DNA from: Janthinobacterium psychrotolerans
Lineage (GTDB): Bacteria; Pseudomonadota; Gammaproteobacteria; Burkholderiales; Burkholderiaceae_D
Assembly (NCBI RefSeq): GCF_001677885.1
Contig: NZ_LOCQ01000053.1
Location: 124,001-188,000 of the forward strand
Length of the DNA stretch: 64,000 bases
Direction of reading: 5' to 3'
In this document: positions 1-8,529 of the stretch, piece after piece
How positions within the stretch are numbered: position 1 is the stretch's first letter
Layout: every line of letters starts with the position of its first letter
Program-made: the position numbers and the translations under genes
Notes under the pieces: generated by a model
Databases searched by the model: none
Told to the model about the DNA's origin: nothing
What the model saw: only the letters and a program-made list of their open reading frames with translations

Positions 1-49
1 CGTGACCACCACCGACGACGATGACGTCGAATTCTGTAGGAAATAACAT
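1..49 (-). CDS. mnmG: MnmG (GidA), tRNA uridine-5-carboxymethylaminomethyl modification enzyme, N-terminal fragment
   Basis: Only the first 16 codons are in the window, read leftward from an ATG at 49-47. They encode MLFPTEFDVIVVGGGH, the N-terminus typical of MnmG: a beta strand leading into the glycine-rich FAD-binding loop. With MnmE, MnmG modifies U34 of certain tRNAs. In many bacteria mnmG sits near the replication origin with rsmG, parA and parB, which fits the parS sites immediately downstream in this window. The rest of the gene lies outside, so its integrity cannot be judged. Confidence 0.85.
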   Translation of the reverse strand, partial: MLFPTEFDVIVVGGGH

Positions 50-168
50 GAGTAATAGGTAATTGCGAGGAGTGAGCTCCGATTATAGAGTCTTTTTGCA
101 GCCATAACTTTTTACGGGCCATTTTTTGCCTATTTTTTACTCAGCAAGCAAGCCAGGCATCGTTTTTT

Positions 169-184
169 TGTTCCACGTGAAACA
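169..184 (+). promoter_or_regulatory. parS: parS centromere site (perfect 16-mer)
   Basis: The sequence TGTTCCACGTGAAACA matches the standard bacterial parS 16-mer at every position. ParB binds such sites and with ParA segregates the origin region. It lies in the mnmG-adh intergenic region, 36 bp centre-to-centre from a second site in the opposite orientation. Confidence 0.93.
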
Positions 185-204
185 ACGCTGAGGTTCGTCA
201 AGAT

Positions 205-220
205 GGTTTCACGTGGAACA
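205..220 (-). promoter_or_regulatory. parS: parS centromere site (15/16)
   Basis: GGTTTCACGTGGAACA is the reverse complement of parS with only the outermost base changed (G for T). Its last base overlaps an upstream in-frame ATG of the alcohol dehydrogenase frame, one reason for preferring the later start of that gene at 277. Confidence 0.88.
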
Positions 221-276
221 TGCGTTATCGCAAAAAGCGGAGTAAGCTCGTGGAACCTTCTTCTCCGGGAGTTCGC

Positions 277-1434
277 ATGTCCGCCTTTCAGTTCCGCACC
301 GTTCCCCATCTGATCAGTGAACCGGGCGCCAGCAGCCAGTTAGGTCTCCATGTACGCCACCACTTCCCCGCCGTGCGCCGCGTGCTGCTGGTCACCGATC
401 CCGGCTTTCTTGCCACCGGCCTGGTCGATGGGCCGCTGCGCAGCTTGCGGGACGCGGCCATCGCAGTGCAGGTGTTTTCGGATGTCCAGGCCGACCCGCC
501 GGAGTCGGTGGTAGTGGCCGCCGTGGAGCACGCCAGATTGTTTCACGTGGAACTGGTGATCGGCCTCGGTGGCGGCAGCTCGATGGATGTGGCCAAGCTG
601 ATCGCGGTGCTGGCGCCAGGCCAACAAGCGCTGGCCGACATGTATGGCATCGGCAAGGTGCAAGGGTCGCGCCTGCCGCTGGTGCAGCTGCCGACCACCG
701 CCGGTACCGGCTCGGAAGTGACACCTATTTCGATTGTCACCACTGGCGCCACCAGCAAGATGGGGGTGGTGGCGCCGCAGCTGTATGCGGACCTGGCCAT
801 CCTCGACGCCAGCCTGACCCTGGGCTTGCCACCGGCAGTGACGGCGGCGACCGGCATCGACGCCATGGTGCATGCGATCGAAGCGTACACCACAGCCCAT
901 TTGAAAAATCCCCTGTCCGATATGCTGGCGCGTGAAGCCCTGTCCTTGTTGTCCACCAACCTGCTGCGCGTGTGTCGCAACGGCCAGGACCTGGTGGCGC
1001 GGCAAGCCATGCTGCTGGGCGCCATGCTGGCTGGCCAGGCATTTTCCAACGCGCCCGTCGCCGCCGTGCATGCCCTCGCCTATCCGATCGGCGGCATGTT
1101 TCACGTGCCCCATGGGTTGTCGAATGCGCTGGTGCTGCCACATGTGCTGCGCTTTAACCTCAGCCATGCCACACCCTTGTATGCGGAACTGGCGGCCATC
1201 GTTGCACCACAAGCGACCGGCAGCGAGGAAGCGCGCGCAGAAGGTTTGATCACCGCGCTGCAGGCGCTGGCGTTGGAAACGGGCATCGCGCGCACCCTGC
1301 ATGAGGTGGGCATAGTCGAAGGCGACCTCGACGCGCTGGCCGAAGCCGCCATGCTGCAGACGCGCTTGCTGGGCAATAACCCGCGCACGGTCGCTTTACA
1401 AGACGCACGCGCCATTTATGCGGCTGCTTGGTGA
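277..1434 (+). CDS. Iron-containing alcohol dehydrogenase (group III ADH)
   Basis: A 385-residue NAD(P)-dependent alcohol dehydrogenase of the iron-dependent family; the substrate cannot be read from sequence. The nucleotide-binding GGGS motif is at about residues 97-101 and the family GTGSE motif near 143. The metal ligands are visible as D195, H199, H265 and H279, in the spacing of E. coli FucO. The frame is open from 220, but ATG 277 is preferred because GGGAG precedes it at normal distance and the product then starts like other family members. The gene contains a 15/16 parS site (539-554) and a 13/16 site (1097-1112). The EAL gene follows after 43 bp and may be cotranscribed. Confidence 0.9.
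   Translation: MSAFQFRTVPHLISEPGASSQLGLHVRHHFPAVRRVLLVTDPGFLATGLVDGPLRSLRDAAIAVQVFSDVQADPPESVVVAAVEHARLFHVELVIGLGGGSSMDVAKLIAVLAPGQQALADMYGIGKVQGSRLPLVQLPTTAGTGSEVTPISIVTTGATSKMGVVAPQLYADLAILDASLTLGLPPAVTAATGIDAMVHAIEAYTTAHLKNPLSDMLAREALSLLSTNLLRVCRNGQDLVARQAMLLGAMLAGQAFSNAPVAAVHALAYPIGGMFHVPHGLSNALVLPHVLRFNLSHATPLYAELAAIVAPQATGSEEARAEGLITALQALALETGIARTLHEVGIVEGDLDALAEAAMLQTRLLGNNPRTVALQDARAIYAAAW
539..554 (-). promoter_or_regulatory. parS: parS site inside the alcohol dehydrogenase gene (15/16)
   Basis: TGTTTCACGTGGAACT differs from the reverse-complement parS only in the last base. It is read in the coding frame as part of L-F-H-V-E-L, so the protein tolerates it. With 169-184 and 205-220 it forms a three-site cluster within 386 bp. 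Confidence 0.8.
1097..1112 (-). promoter_or_regulatory. Degenerate parS-like site (13/16)
   Basis: TGTTTCACGTGCCCCA keeps one complete half-site and the CACGTG core. It encodes part of the conserved metal-binding FHVPHG stretch of the dehydrogenase, so protein constraint may explain it. Weak ParB binding is possible. Confidence 0.3.
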
Positions 1435-1477
1435 AGCAGCACACCGAAGCTGCCGCTGACGCTGGTACACTAGCAGC

Positions 1478-2266
1478 ATGAAGACCGCCATTTCCATCCA
1501 TCCGGACGCCACCGTCTTTCCTTACCAGGGATGTGCCGGTTGCCATGACAGCGAACCGCTGCCATTTTCCTTCGAGTATGCCTATCAACCCATCGTGGAT
1601 TTGGACACGCGCAGCATCTACGCCTATGAGGCGCTGGTACGCGGCCCGAACGGCGAAAGCGCCGCCAGCGTGCTGGCGCAGGTAACCGATGAAAACCGCT
1701 ACCGCTTCGACCAGGCTTGCCGCGTCAAGGCGGTAGCCGGCGCCGCGCGGCTGGGCATGCAGCAATTCCTGTCGATTAATTTTTTGCCGAATGCCGTCTA
1801 CCGTCCCGAGGTCTGCATCCGCAGCACCCTGGAAGCGGCGCGCACGCACAACTTCCCGACCGATAAAATCATCTTTGAAGTCACGGAAGGCGAGCGGGTG
1901 CAGGACCGCCCTCACCTGGTCAATATCTTCCGCGAATACCGGCGCTTTGGTTTCCAGACCGCCATCGACGATTTTGGCGCCGGTTACGCAGGCCTGAACC
2001 TGCTGGCCGAATACCAGCCCGATATCATCAAGATCGACATGGACCTGGTGCGCGACGTTGACAGCCACGCACCGCGCCAGGCCATTGTGCGTTCGATCGC
2101 CAGCCTGTGCCACGAACTGCATATCAAGGTGTTGGCCGAAGGCATTGAGACGCGTGCCGAGCGCGACTTCCTGGCCAGCTGCGGTATTTCGCTGATGCAG
2201 GGTTACTGGTTTTCCAAACCCGTGTTCCAGGGGCTGGCCCTTATACCGGACAGCGCCTGGCAATAA
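1478..2266 (+). CDS. EAL-domain cyclic-di-GMP phosphodiesterase
   Basis: A 262-residue protein that is essentially one EAL domain with a short Cys-containing N-terminus (GCAGC near residue 18) and no transmembrane segment. It should hydrolyse c-di-GMP to pGpG in the cytoplasm. The residues needed for catalysis are visible: E51 of the EAL motif, N101, E134, D164-D165 of DDFG, K185 and E221, with Q241 in QGYWFSKP. It therefore looks active rather than a degenerate receptor. It has no fused sensor; the N-terminal CxxC-type cysteines could be a redox or metal handle, which is speculation. A strong terminator follows. Confidence 0.9.
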   Translation: MKTAISIHPDATVFPYQGCAGCHDSEPLPFSFEYAYQPIVDLDTRSIYAYEALVRGPNGESAASVLAQVTDENRYRFDQACRVKAVAGAARLGMQQFLSINFLPNAVYRPEVCIRSTLEAARTHNFPTDKIIFEVTEGERVQDRPHLVNIFREYRRFGFQTAIDDFGAGYAGLNLLAEYQPDIIKIDMDLVRDVDSHAPRQAIVRSIASLCHELHIKVLAEGIETRAERDFLASCGISLMQGYWFSKPVFQGLALIPDSAWQ

Positions 2267-2273
2267 AGAAGGA

Positions 2274-2291
2274 AATAATAATAATAATAAT
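2274..2291. repeat. AAT trinucleotide microsatellite (6 units)
   Basis: Six perfect AAT units lie between the EAL stop codon and the terminator hairpin. Such a tract is uncommon in DNA this GC-rich and could vary in length by slippage; it lies outside coding sequence. Confidence 0.85.
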
Positions 2292-2295
2292 AGAC

Positions 2296-2322
2296 GGCCA
2301 CGTGAAACGTGGCCATTTTTTT
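2296..2322. terminator. Intrinsic terminator, probably bidirectional
   Basis: The stem GGCCACG/CGTGGCC with loop TGAAA is followed on the plus strand by ATTTTTTT. It ends the EAL transcript and sits just past the stop of the leftward hydrolase gene, where the AAT-rich complement gives a weaker tail. The stem contains CACGTGAAAC, a parS half-site, only by chance. Confidence 0.85.
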
Positions 2323-2334
2323 GATCCAACAAGG

Positions 2335-4392
2335 TCAATCGGGAATATTCACCACCGCACCCGCCACGGTAATGGTATTAGCGGGCGCCGGTGCCGGCGC
2401 GATCGGCGGCAGGTTCGCATTGCTGATCGGTGTGGCCGCATCAGGCCGTGTCACCGTGCGCACCACTTGCGACGGCGGCAGCGCCTGGTTAGAACGCAGG
2501 TGGGCATACATGGCGTCGAGCGCGCGGTTCAGGTACACATGCAGCGGCACGATCAGGGTCGGCAAGGCGCTGCTGAAGGAATCGAAGTGATTGGCGTTGC
2601 TCACCTCGATATAGCGCAGCTTGCTGTTGGCGCCCTCCGCCGCCGCGTTCAGGCCCACGTAGGCGCGCGAAGCGTGGTTGACCGGTATCAGGGTATCGCT
2701 GCGGCCGTGCACGATGATCGCCGGTTTGCCGTTGAGCTTGCCACTGGCCCGTACCTGCGCCACACCCTCGCGCACGCGCGCGCTTTGTGCCGCCAGGGTT
2801 CCCGTCAAGGCAGCGCCAGTGACGGCGTCGTTGCCGGTCGCCAGGCTGCGCAGGCACAGGAAGCCGTCGAGCGCCTGGTCGGCAAGGTTGCTCGACGGCG
2901 ACACCGCGGCCGTGTAGATGCGCGCGCCACCGGCGGCGTTCTCATACACCACATTGCCGAGGATGCCGTTTTGCGTGGCGAAGCTGGCCGCCTTCTGCGC
3001 ATTCGTATAGGCGACGGGATTGCCCAGCGCATCGGTCTGCGCAAAGCTGAAGCCGCAGACTTTGTCAGTCACGGAAAACTTGCCGTAGGCATAGGCATAG
3101 GTCACCGCCACCAGGATGTTCGTGCCCGCATGCGAGGCTTGCAATGGGGCGGATTCCGGCAGCCAGCCATAGGCTTGCAGGCGGCGTTTTGCATCCTGCT
3201 GCTGCGACGCCAGGTCGCCACCGGTCAACAGTCCCTTGGCCAGCAGCGCGCTGCAGCGCCCGGCACTGCCGGCCACGGCGGCGATGCAAGGCTGGTACAG
3301 CGCCGCATAGGTGGAGTAATCGAACAGCGCACGACCCGGATTGGCGACGGTCACCGCACCCTGGCGCACGCTGTACGCGGTCGACGGCTGCGGCTGGATC
3401 TGCGGCTCGCTGGCGGCCACGCCGCTGATCAGGCCTCGGGTATCGTGCTCGGCAGCCAGCAAGGCGGCGCCGGCGCCGTTGGAAATGCTCGATGCTATCG
3501 TGATGGTGTTGGACGGTTTCAGCCGCGCCAGATGCGACGTACCATCGCGCGCCGTGGCGCCGTAGCGCTCGTTAAGCACGTAATAGGCAAACTCGACCGC
3601 CTGCAAGGTGGCACTGCCCCAGTCCTTCTCGGGGTTCTGCTGCGAGTGCGCGTGCTTGAAGGCGATGCGGTTCGGATACGCGCTGGCAAAGGCGGCACGC
3701 TCGGCGTCAGGCAGGTCGGGTGCGAAAATCGCGTTCTTGCCGGCTTGCCCGCGCATGGCGCGCAGGCCGTTCTGCAGGTTGACGCTGTCGTCTTCGAACA
3801 CATACAGGCCGGTGCCCGAGCCCTTGTCGGCATACGCCACGGCGCAGCCTTTTTTCAGCCCCCATTCGCCCGAGCTGCCGATGGCGCCGTAAATGCCGCG
3901 CGAGCCGCTGGACGTGCCCGTGACGATGCAGGCGCGCTCGGGATCGAAACTGGCCGGTACCTGCACCATCAGGGTCACGTTCTGCTTGCCCGTGCCATCG
4001 TCGGCATAGGCCATGTACTCGCTGCCGGCGATCATGCCTTCGCCGCCGCCGGCCACGCCATTGGCGTCGACATTCGGCCCGTACAAGCTGCCGTAGCCGC
4101 TGCTGGCGGCAATGTCGAGCACGGCGCGGTAATTGGCATGGATGGCGTTGCGGCGCAACTCCAGCGCGGTCGGCCGCTCGGGATCGGCATACGCAGGCGC
4201 GGCCGCGGCCAGGCCGGTCTTGCCCAGGCCGGCCGTCAACAAGTCATTGCTCTTGCCATCGACGTCAAGACGGGTGATGGCGCCCAGGTAGGCGGGCAAG
4301 GGGTTCAGGTCTTCGGCCGTGTGGCTGCTGCCGCAGGCGGACAATAACAATAATGCGCCCAGGCCGCCGGTGCGCATGAGGGTGGTGGTCAT
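2335..4392 (-). CDS. D-(-)-3-hydroxybutyrate oligomer hydrolase
   Basis: A 685-residue predicted lipoprotein with an N-terminal hydrophobic segment ending in the lipobox-like LLLLSAC (Cys about residue 20). The body has the conserved blocks of the 3HB-oligomer hydrolase family: TGTSSGSRGIYGAIG, AVAYADKGSGTG and a nucleophile-elbow candidate ISNGAGA. These enzymes split short 3-hydroxybutyrate oligomers from poly-3-hydroxybutyrate breakdown into monomers. The export signal suggests action in the periplasm or outside the cell. The elbow reads SNGAG where I recall SNGGG in relatives. The gene lies just past the terminator of the Liv-type importer operon on the same strand, so it needs its own promoter in 4393-4442. 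Confidence 0.88.
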   Translation of the reverse strand: MTTTLMRTGGLGALLLLSACGSSHTAEDLNPLPAYLGAITRLDVDGKSNDLLTAGLGKTGLAAAAPAYADPERPTALELRRNAIHANYRAVLDIAASSGYGSLYGPNVDANGVAGGGEGMIAGSEYMAYADDGTGKQNVTLMVQVPASFDPERACIVTGTSSGSRGIYGAIGSSGEWGLKKGCAVAYADKGSGTGLYVFEDDSVNLQNGLRAMRGQAGKNAIFAPDLPDAERAAFASAYPNRIAFKHAHSQQNPEKDWGSATLQAVEFAYYVLNERYGATARDGTSHLARLKPSNTITIASSISNGAGAALLAAEHDTRGLISGVAASEPQIQPQPSTAYSVRQGAVTVANPGRALFDYSTYAALYQPCIAAVAGSAGRCSALLAKGLLTGGDLASQQQDAKRRLQAYGWLPESAPLQASHAGTNILVAVTYAYAYGKFSVTDKVCGFSFAQTDALGNPVAYTNAQKAASFATQNGILGNVVYENAAGGARIYTAAVSPSSNLADQALDGFLCLRSLATGNDAVTGAALTGTLAAQSARVREGVAQVRASGKLNGKPAIIVHGRSDTLIPVNHASRAYVGLNAAAEGANSKLRYIEVSNANHFDSFSSALPTLIVPLHVYLNRALDAMYAHLRSNQALPPSQVVRTVTRPDAATPISNANLPPIAPAPAPANTITVAGAVVNIPD

Positions 4393-4442
4393 AGCTGTTC
4401 TCCATTCATTGATGAGGTAACGCCAAAAAACGGTCTCCAGAT

Positions 4443-4467
4443 AAAAAAAGCCGGACTTGCGTCCGGC
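4443..4467 (-). terminator. Intrinsic terminator of the liv-type operon
   Basis: Read leftward, GCCGGAC-GCAA-GTCCGGC is followed by seven T. It starts 20 bp after the livM stop codon and separates the ABC operon from the hydrolase gene. Confidence 0.93.
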
Positions 4468-4486
4468 CTTGCTTGCTGCATGCGAC

Positions 4487-5467
4487 TCAGGCTGCAGGCC
4501 TGGCTGCCCTGCCCCCGAAGCGGGCGATCGCCTCGCCCACGATACCGCGCCGGAACATCAGCACGCAGATCACGAAGATGATCCCCGTAACGATGCCCAC
4601 CGATTCGCCCAGGGTACCGAACCATTCCACGCCCGTATGCGTGGCCAGGTAGGTACCGAAGTCGCCCAGTTTGTTTTCCAGCGCAATGATCAGCACGGCG
4701 CCGATGATGGGGCCGGCCAGCGTGCCCATGCCGCCCACCAGTGTCATCAGGACCACCAGGCCAGACATGCCCCAGTACACATCGGTCAGGGTTTCAAAGC
4801 CCAGCACCAGCGTCTTGGTGGCGCCGGCCAGGGCCGCCAGCGAAGCCGACAGCACGATGGCCGTCAGCTTGTACTTGTTGACATCGTAGCCGAGCGAAAT
4901 CGCGCGCGGCTCGTTTTCCTTGATGGCTTTCAGCACTTGTCCGAACGGCGAATGGATGGTGCGCACGATCAGGGCGAAGCCGGCGATAAAGATGGCCAGC
5001 ACCACGTAGTACAACACCGTGTCATTGCCCAGGTCGATGGTGCCCAGCAGTGTTCCACGTGGAACGCCCTGCAAGCCATCTTCGCCACCGGTGAACGGCA
5101 GGCGCAGCGCCAGAAAGTACACCATCTGCGCCAGGGCCAGGGTGATCATGGTGAAGTAGATGCCCTGGCGGCGGATCGCCAGGCCACCCATCACCAGGCC
5201 AAGGAAGGCGCCGGTGGCGACGCCAGCCAGCAGGCCCAGTTCCGTCGGCCAGCCCCAGGTGCGCAAGGCGTAGCCGGTGACATAGCCGGCGCCGCCGAAA
5301 AACGCCGCGTGGCCGAACGACAGCAAACCGGTGTAACCGATCAGCAAGTTGAAGGCGCAGGCAAACAGGGCAAAGCACAGCAACTTCATCAGGAAGACCG
5401 GGTAGCCGTAAAACGGTGCGGCCAGCGCCAGCGCCAGGGCGATTGCGTAGCCTACATTTTTATTCAT
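4487..5467 (-). CDS. livM: Branched-chain amino acid-type ABC transporter permease LivM
   Basis: A 326-residue inner-membrane permease with about eight to ten hydrophobic segments and the LivM-type cytoplasmic loop (LAIRRQGIYFTMITLALAQM near residue 100). With LivH it forms the membrane channel of a HAAT-family importer. It is the last gene of the operon, 30 bp after livH, and is followed by a strong terminator. A 14/16 parS-like palindrome lies inside at 5051-5066. The transported substrate cannot be decided from the permease. Confidence 0.92.
   Translation of the reverse strand: MNKNVGYAIALALALAAPFYGYPVFLMKLLCFALFACAFNLLIGYTGLLSFGHAAFFGGAGYVTGYALRTWGWPTELGLLAGVATGAFLGLVMGGLAIRRQGIYFTMITLALAQMVYFLALRLPFTGGEDGLQGVPRGTLLGTIDLGNDTVLYYVVLAIFIAGFALIVRTIHSPFGQVLKAIKENEPRAISLGYDVNKYKLTAIVLSASLAALAGATKTLVLGFETLTDVYWGMSGLVVLMTLVGGMGTLAGPIIGAVLIIALENKLGDFGTYLATHTGVEWFGTLGESVGIVTGIIFVICVLMFRRGIVGEAIARFGGRAARPAA
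5051..5066. promoter_or_regulatory. parS-like palindrome inside livM (14/16)
   Basis: TGTTCCACGTGGAACG has both 5-bp arms around CACGTG and differs from parS at two positions. It lies about 5 kb from the main parS cluster, where secondary sites are common in other genomes. Confidence 0.5.
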
Positions 5468-5497
5468 CGTGATTGCTCCAATACATGACTGATGAGA

Positions 5498-6382
5498 TTA
5501 CTTTTCTTTGCCGAACAGGCCGGCCGGACGCAGCAGCAGCACGATGACCATCACCACGAACACCACGGTGGCCGAGCCCTCCGGGTAGAACACGCGGGTC
5601 AGGCCTTCGATCACGCCCAGGGCCAGGCCGGTCAGGATCGAGCCCATGATGGAACCCATGCCGCCGATCACCACCACGGCGAACACGACGATGATGAGGT
5701 TCGAGCCCATCAGCGGCGAGACCTGGATGATCGGTGCGGCCAGCACGCCGGCAAAGCCGGCCAGCGCCACGCCGAAGCCGAACGTCAACGTCACCATCAG
5801 CGGCACGTTGATGCCGAACGCTTCGACCAGTTTCGGGTTTTCCGTACCGGCCCGCAGGTAGGCGCCCAGCTTGGTTTTTTCGATCACGAACCAGGTGGCC
5901 AGGCACACCACCAGCGAAGCGACGACCACCCAGGCGCGGTAGTTCGGCAGGATCATGAAGCCCAGATCGGTGGCGCCGGCCAGCAGTTCCGGCACGGCAT
6001 ACGGCTGTCCCGATACGCCATAGAAGGAGCGGAACACGCCTTCGACGATCAGGGTGATGCCGAAGGTCAGCAGCAAGCCATATAGATGGTCGAGCTTGTA
6101 CAGCCAGCGCAGCATGGTTTTTTCGATCAGGATGCCGAAGGCGCCGACGATGATCGGCGCGATCACCAGCATGGCCCAGTAATTGATATCGAAATAGCTC
6201 AGGCCCATCCAGGCCAGGAAGGCGCCCATCATGTACATGGCGCCGTGCGAGAAATTGATGACGTTGAGCAGGCCAAAGATGACGGCCAGACCGAGGGACA
6301 ACATGGCATAGAACGAGCCGTTGACAAGACCCAGCAGCAACTGGCTCATCATCGCTTGTAATGGAACGCCGAAAATTTCCAT
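5498..6382 (-). CDS. livH: Branched-chain amino acid-type ABC transporter permease LivH
   Basis: A 294-residue inner-membrane permease with the LivH-type N-terminus (LLLGLVNGSFYAMLSLGLA) and the NFSHG segment near residue 43. It pairs with LivM. It follows the substrate-binding protein gene after a 160-bp gap that contains a long hairpin, which may lower permease expression relative to the binding protein. Confidence 0.92.
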   Translation of the reverse strand: MEIFGVPLQAMMSQLLLGLVNGSFYAMLSLGLAVIFGLLNVINFSHGAMYMMGAFLAWMGLSYFDINYWAMLVIAPIIVGAFGILIEKTMLRWLYKLDHLYGLLLTFGITLIVEGVFRSFYGVSGQPYAVPELLAGATDLGFMILPNYRAWVVVASLVVCLATWFVIEKTKLGAYLRAGTENPKLVEAFGINVPLMVTLTFGFGVALAGFAGVLAAPIIQVSPLMGSNLIIVVFAVVVIGGMGSIMGSILTGLALGVIEGLTRVFYPEGSATVVFVVMVIVLLLRPAGLFGKEK

Positions 6383-6499
6383 GGCATCACAGTATAAAAA
6401 GCACCGCCGGACGACGGTGTGGTGTCAAGGGAGACGCGCTGCCAGGCCTGGGCGTGACCGCGCAAGGTGAAGCGTGACCGGAACCGATAGCCACGACAA

Positions 6500-6534
6500 C
6501 ACTGCCCGCGTGGCATGGCGCCAGGCGGGCAGTG
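6500..6534. terminator. Intercistronic hairpin between the binding-protein gene and livH
   Basis: A perfect 10-bp stem, CACTGCCCGC/GCGGGCAGTG, with a 15-nt loop begins 9 bp past the binding-protein stop. No T-run follows leftward, so it is more likely an mRNA-stabilising or partly terminating structure than a full terminator. Confidence 0.55.
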
Positions 6535-6542
6535 CTGTTAAT

Positions 6543-7751
6543 TTATTTCCAGAGCGAACACTTCGATTCGGCCTTGGTCAGATACGCTTGCGCGCCTGGC
6601 ACGGTGGCCACCACCTTGTAGTAATCCCATGGGTATTTCGACTCGGCCGGTTTTTTTACTTCCATCAGATACATGTCGTGCACCATGCGGCCATCGGGAC
6701 GCACTTCGCCGTTTTTGGTAAACATGTCGTTGATCTTGGTCTTTTTCAGGTAGGCCATGACTTTGTCGGAATCGTCGGTGCCGAGCGCCTTGACGGCCTT
6801 CAGGTAATTGCTGGCCGCCGAGTAGTCGGCTGCCTGCAGCATCGACGGCTCTTTCTTCATCTTGTCGAAATAGCGTTTCGACCAGGCCCGTGTTTCGGGA
6901 TTGAGGTCCCAGTACCAGCCGTCGGTCAGGTACATGCCCTGCGTCAGGTTCAGGCCCAGCGAATGGATGTCGTTAATAAAGATCAGCAAGCCGGCCAGTT
7001 TCACGCCCTTGGTCACGCCGAATTCATTGGCCGCCTTGATGCTGTTGATGGCGTCGCCGCCGGCATTGGCCAGGCCGAGGATTTGCGGCTTGGCCGCCTG
7101 CGCCTGCAGCAGGAAGGACGAGAAGTCGGAAGCGCCCAGCGGATGCTTGACGCTGCCCAGCACTTTGCCGCCAGCCGCCTTGACGACATCGGCCGTGTCT
7201 TTTTCCAGCGAGTGGCCAAACGCATAGTCGGCCGTCATGAAATACCAGTTCTTGCCGCCCTGCTTGACGATGGTGCCGCCGGTGCCGCGCGCCAGCGCCA
7301 CGGTGTCGTAGGCGTAGTGCACGGTGTACGGCGAGCATTCTTCATTGGTCAGGCGCGAGGAACCGGCGCCGATGGCGACAAACACTTTTTTCTTTTCGGC
7401 CGCGACCTTGGCCATGGCCAGGCTGGCGCCCGAATTGGTGCCGCCGATCAACATGTCGACGCCCTGCTGGTCGAACCACTCGCGCGCCTTGGAGGCGGCG
7501 ATATCGGCCTTGTTCTGGTGGTCGGCGGAAATGAATTCGACCTTCTTGCCGGCGATAACCACACCGGCATCGGCGATCGCCATCTTGATGGCTTCGGCGC
7601 CGCCAAGACCGTCGACGTCGGAATACACGCCCGACATGTCGGAGATAAAGCCGATCTTGATGGTGTCGCCCGAGATCTGGGCCTGGGCGACGGAGGAAAA
7701 GCCCAGGGCGCACAGGGCGGCGGTGGCAATGGCGATAGCGTTACGTTTCAT
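6543..7751 (-). CDS. Liv-type ABC transporter periplasmic substrate-binding protein
   Basis: A 402-residue type I periplasmic binding protein (Peripla_BP_6 family) with a clear signal peptide (MKRNAIAIATAALCALGF, cleavage after about AQA). The mature start IKIGFISDMSGVYSDVDG and the GGTNSGASLAMAKVA stretch are typical. Family members bind branched-chain amino acids but also amides, urea or aromatic acids, so the ligand is uncertain. It lies third in the operon, after livG and livF, and 49 bp beyond livF. Confidence 0.9.
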   Translation of the reverse strand: MKRNAIAIATAALCALGFSSVAQAQISGDTIKIGFISDMSGVYSDVDGLGGAEAIKMAIADAGVVIAGKKVEFISADHQNKADIAASKAREWFDQQGVDMLIGGTNSGASLAMAKVAAEKKKVFVAIGAGSSRLTNEECSPYTVHYAYDTVALARGTGGTIVKQGGKNWYFMTADYAFGHSLEKDTADVVKAAGGKVLGSVKHPLGASDFSSFLLQAQAAKPQILGLANAGGDAINSIKAANEFGVTKGVKLAGLLIFINDIHSLGLNLTQGMYLTDGWYWDLNPETRAWSKRYFDKMKKEPSMLQAADYSAASNYLKAVKALGTDDSDKVMAYLKKTKINDMFTKNGEVRPDGRMVHDMYLMEVKKPAESKYPWDYYKVVATVPGAQAYLTKAESKCSLWK

Positions 7752-7800
7752 GGTGTCTCCGTTGAAAATTATTGTGTGCTATTCAGACGATCGCTTGGTG

Positions 7801-8529
7801 CTATACGCCAAGCAGCTCGGTCAGTACCGGCATCTTGGCCTCGAGTTCGGATGCAGCAAAAGTCTCGACGATCTGACCGTGCTCCATCACATAAAACCGG
7901 TCCGCCAGCGGCGCGGCGAACCGGAAATTCTGCTCCACCATGACGATGGTGTATCCCTTCGCTTTCAAGGTGGTGATCATGCGCGCCAGTCCCTGCACGA
8001 TAACGGGCGCCAGGCCTTCCGAAATTTCATCGAGCAGCAGCAGGCGCGCGCCCGTGCGCAAAATGCGCGCCACGGCCAGCATCTGCTGTTCGCCGCCGGA
8101 CAGGCGCGTGCCCTGGCTGTGGCGGCGTTCCTGCAAGTTCGGGAACATGGCGTAGATTTCGGCCACCGACATGCCCTTCTCGCCGCTGGCCACGGTCAGC
8201 TTAGGCGGCAGCATCAGGTTTTCTTCCGTCGACAGCGAAGAAAAAATGCCGCGCTCCTCGGGACAGTAGCCGATGCCCAGGTGGGCGATCTTGTGCGTGG
8301 CCAAACCGATCGCTTCGACACCGTTGACCTTGATCGATCCGGTGCGCGCGCCCGTCAGCCCCATGATGGCGCGCAAGGTGGTGCTGCGGCCGGCGCCATT
8401 GCGGCCCAGCAAAGTGACCACCTCGCCCTGCCGCACTGTCAGGTTTACATCGTGCAAGATATGCGACTCGCCATACCAGGTTTGCAGTTGTGAAATTTCC
8501 AGCGCAGGCGCCGAGTGTTGAGCCGTCAT
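7801..8529 (-). CDS. livF: ABC transporter ATP-binding protein LivF
   Basis: A 242-residue ABC ATPase. The Walker A site is GRNGAGRSTT, with Arg in place of the usual Lys before S-T-T, which is noteworthy. The signature motif is LSGGEQQML and Walker B is LLLLDEISEGLAP. ATG 8529 overlaps the livG stop by one base (TGATG), indicating translational coupling; a TTG one codon upstream is less likely. It is one of two ATPases energising the LivHM channel. Confidence 0.92.
   Translation of the reverse strand: MTAQHSAPALEISQLQTWYGESHILHDVNLTVRQGEVVTLLGRNGAGRSTTLRAIMGLTGARTGSIKVNGVEAIGLATHKIAHLGIGYCPEERGIFSSLSTEENLMLPPKLTVASGEKGMSVAEIYAMFPNLQERRHSQGTRLSGGEQQMLAVARILRTGARLLLLDEISEGLAPVIVQGLARMITTLKAKGYTIVMVEQNFRFAAPLADRFYVMEHGQIVETFAASELEAKMPVLTELLGV

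Noticed and set aside
2294-2309. parS-like CACGTGAAAC next to the EAL stop
   Set aside because: Only 11 of 16 positions match and it is part of the terminator stem.
2302-4347. 681-codon plus-strand frame opposite the 3HB-oligomer hydrolase
   Set aside because: It is Arg/Gly/His-rich antisense sequence typical of high-GC shadows; the minus-strand gene has clear domains and a signal peptide.
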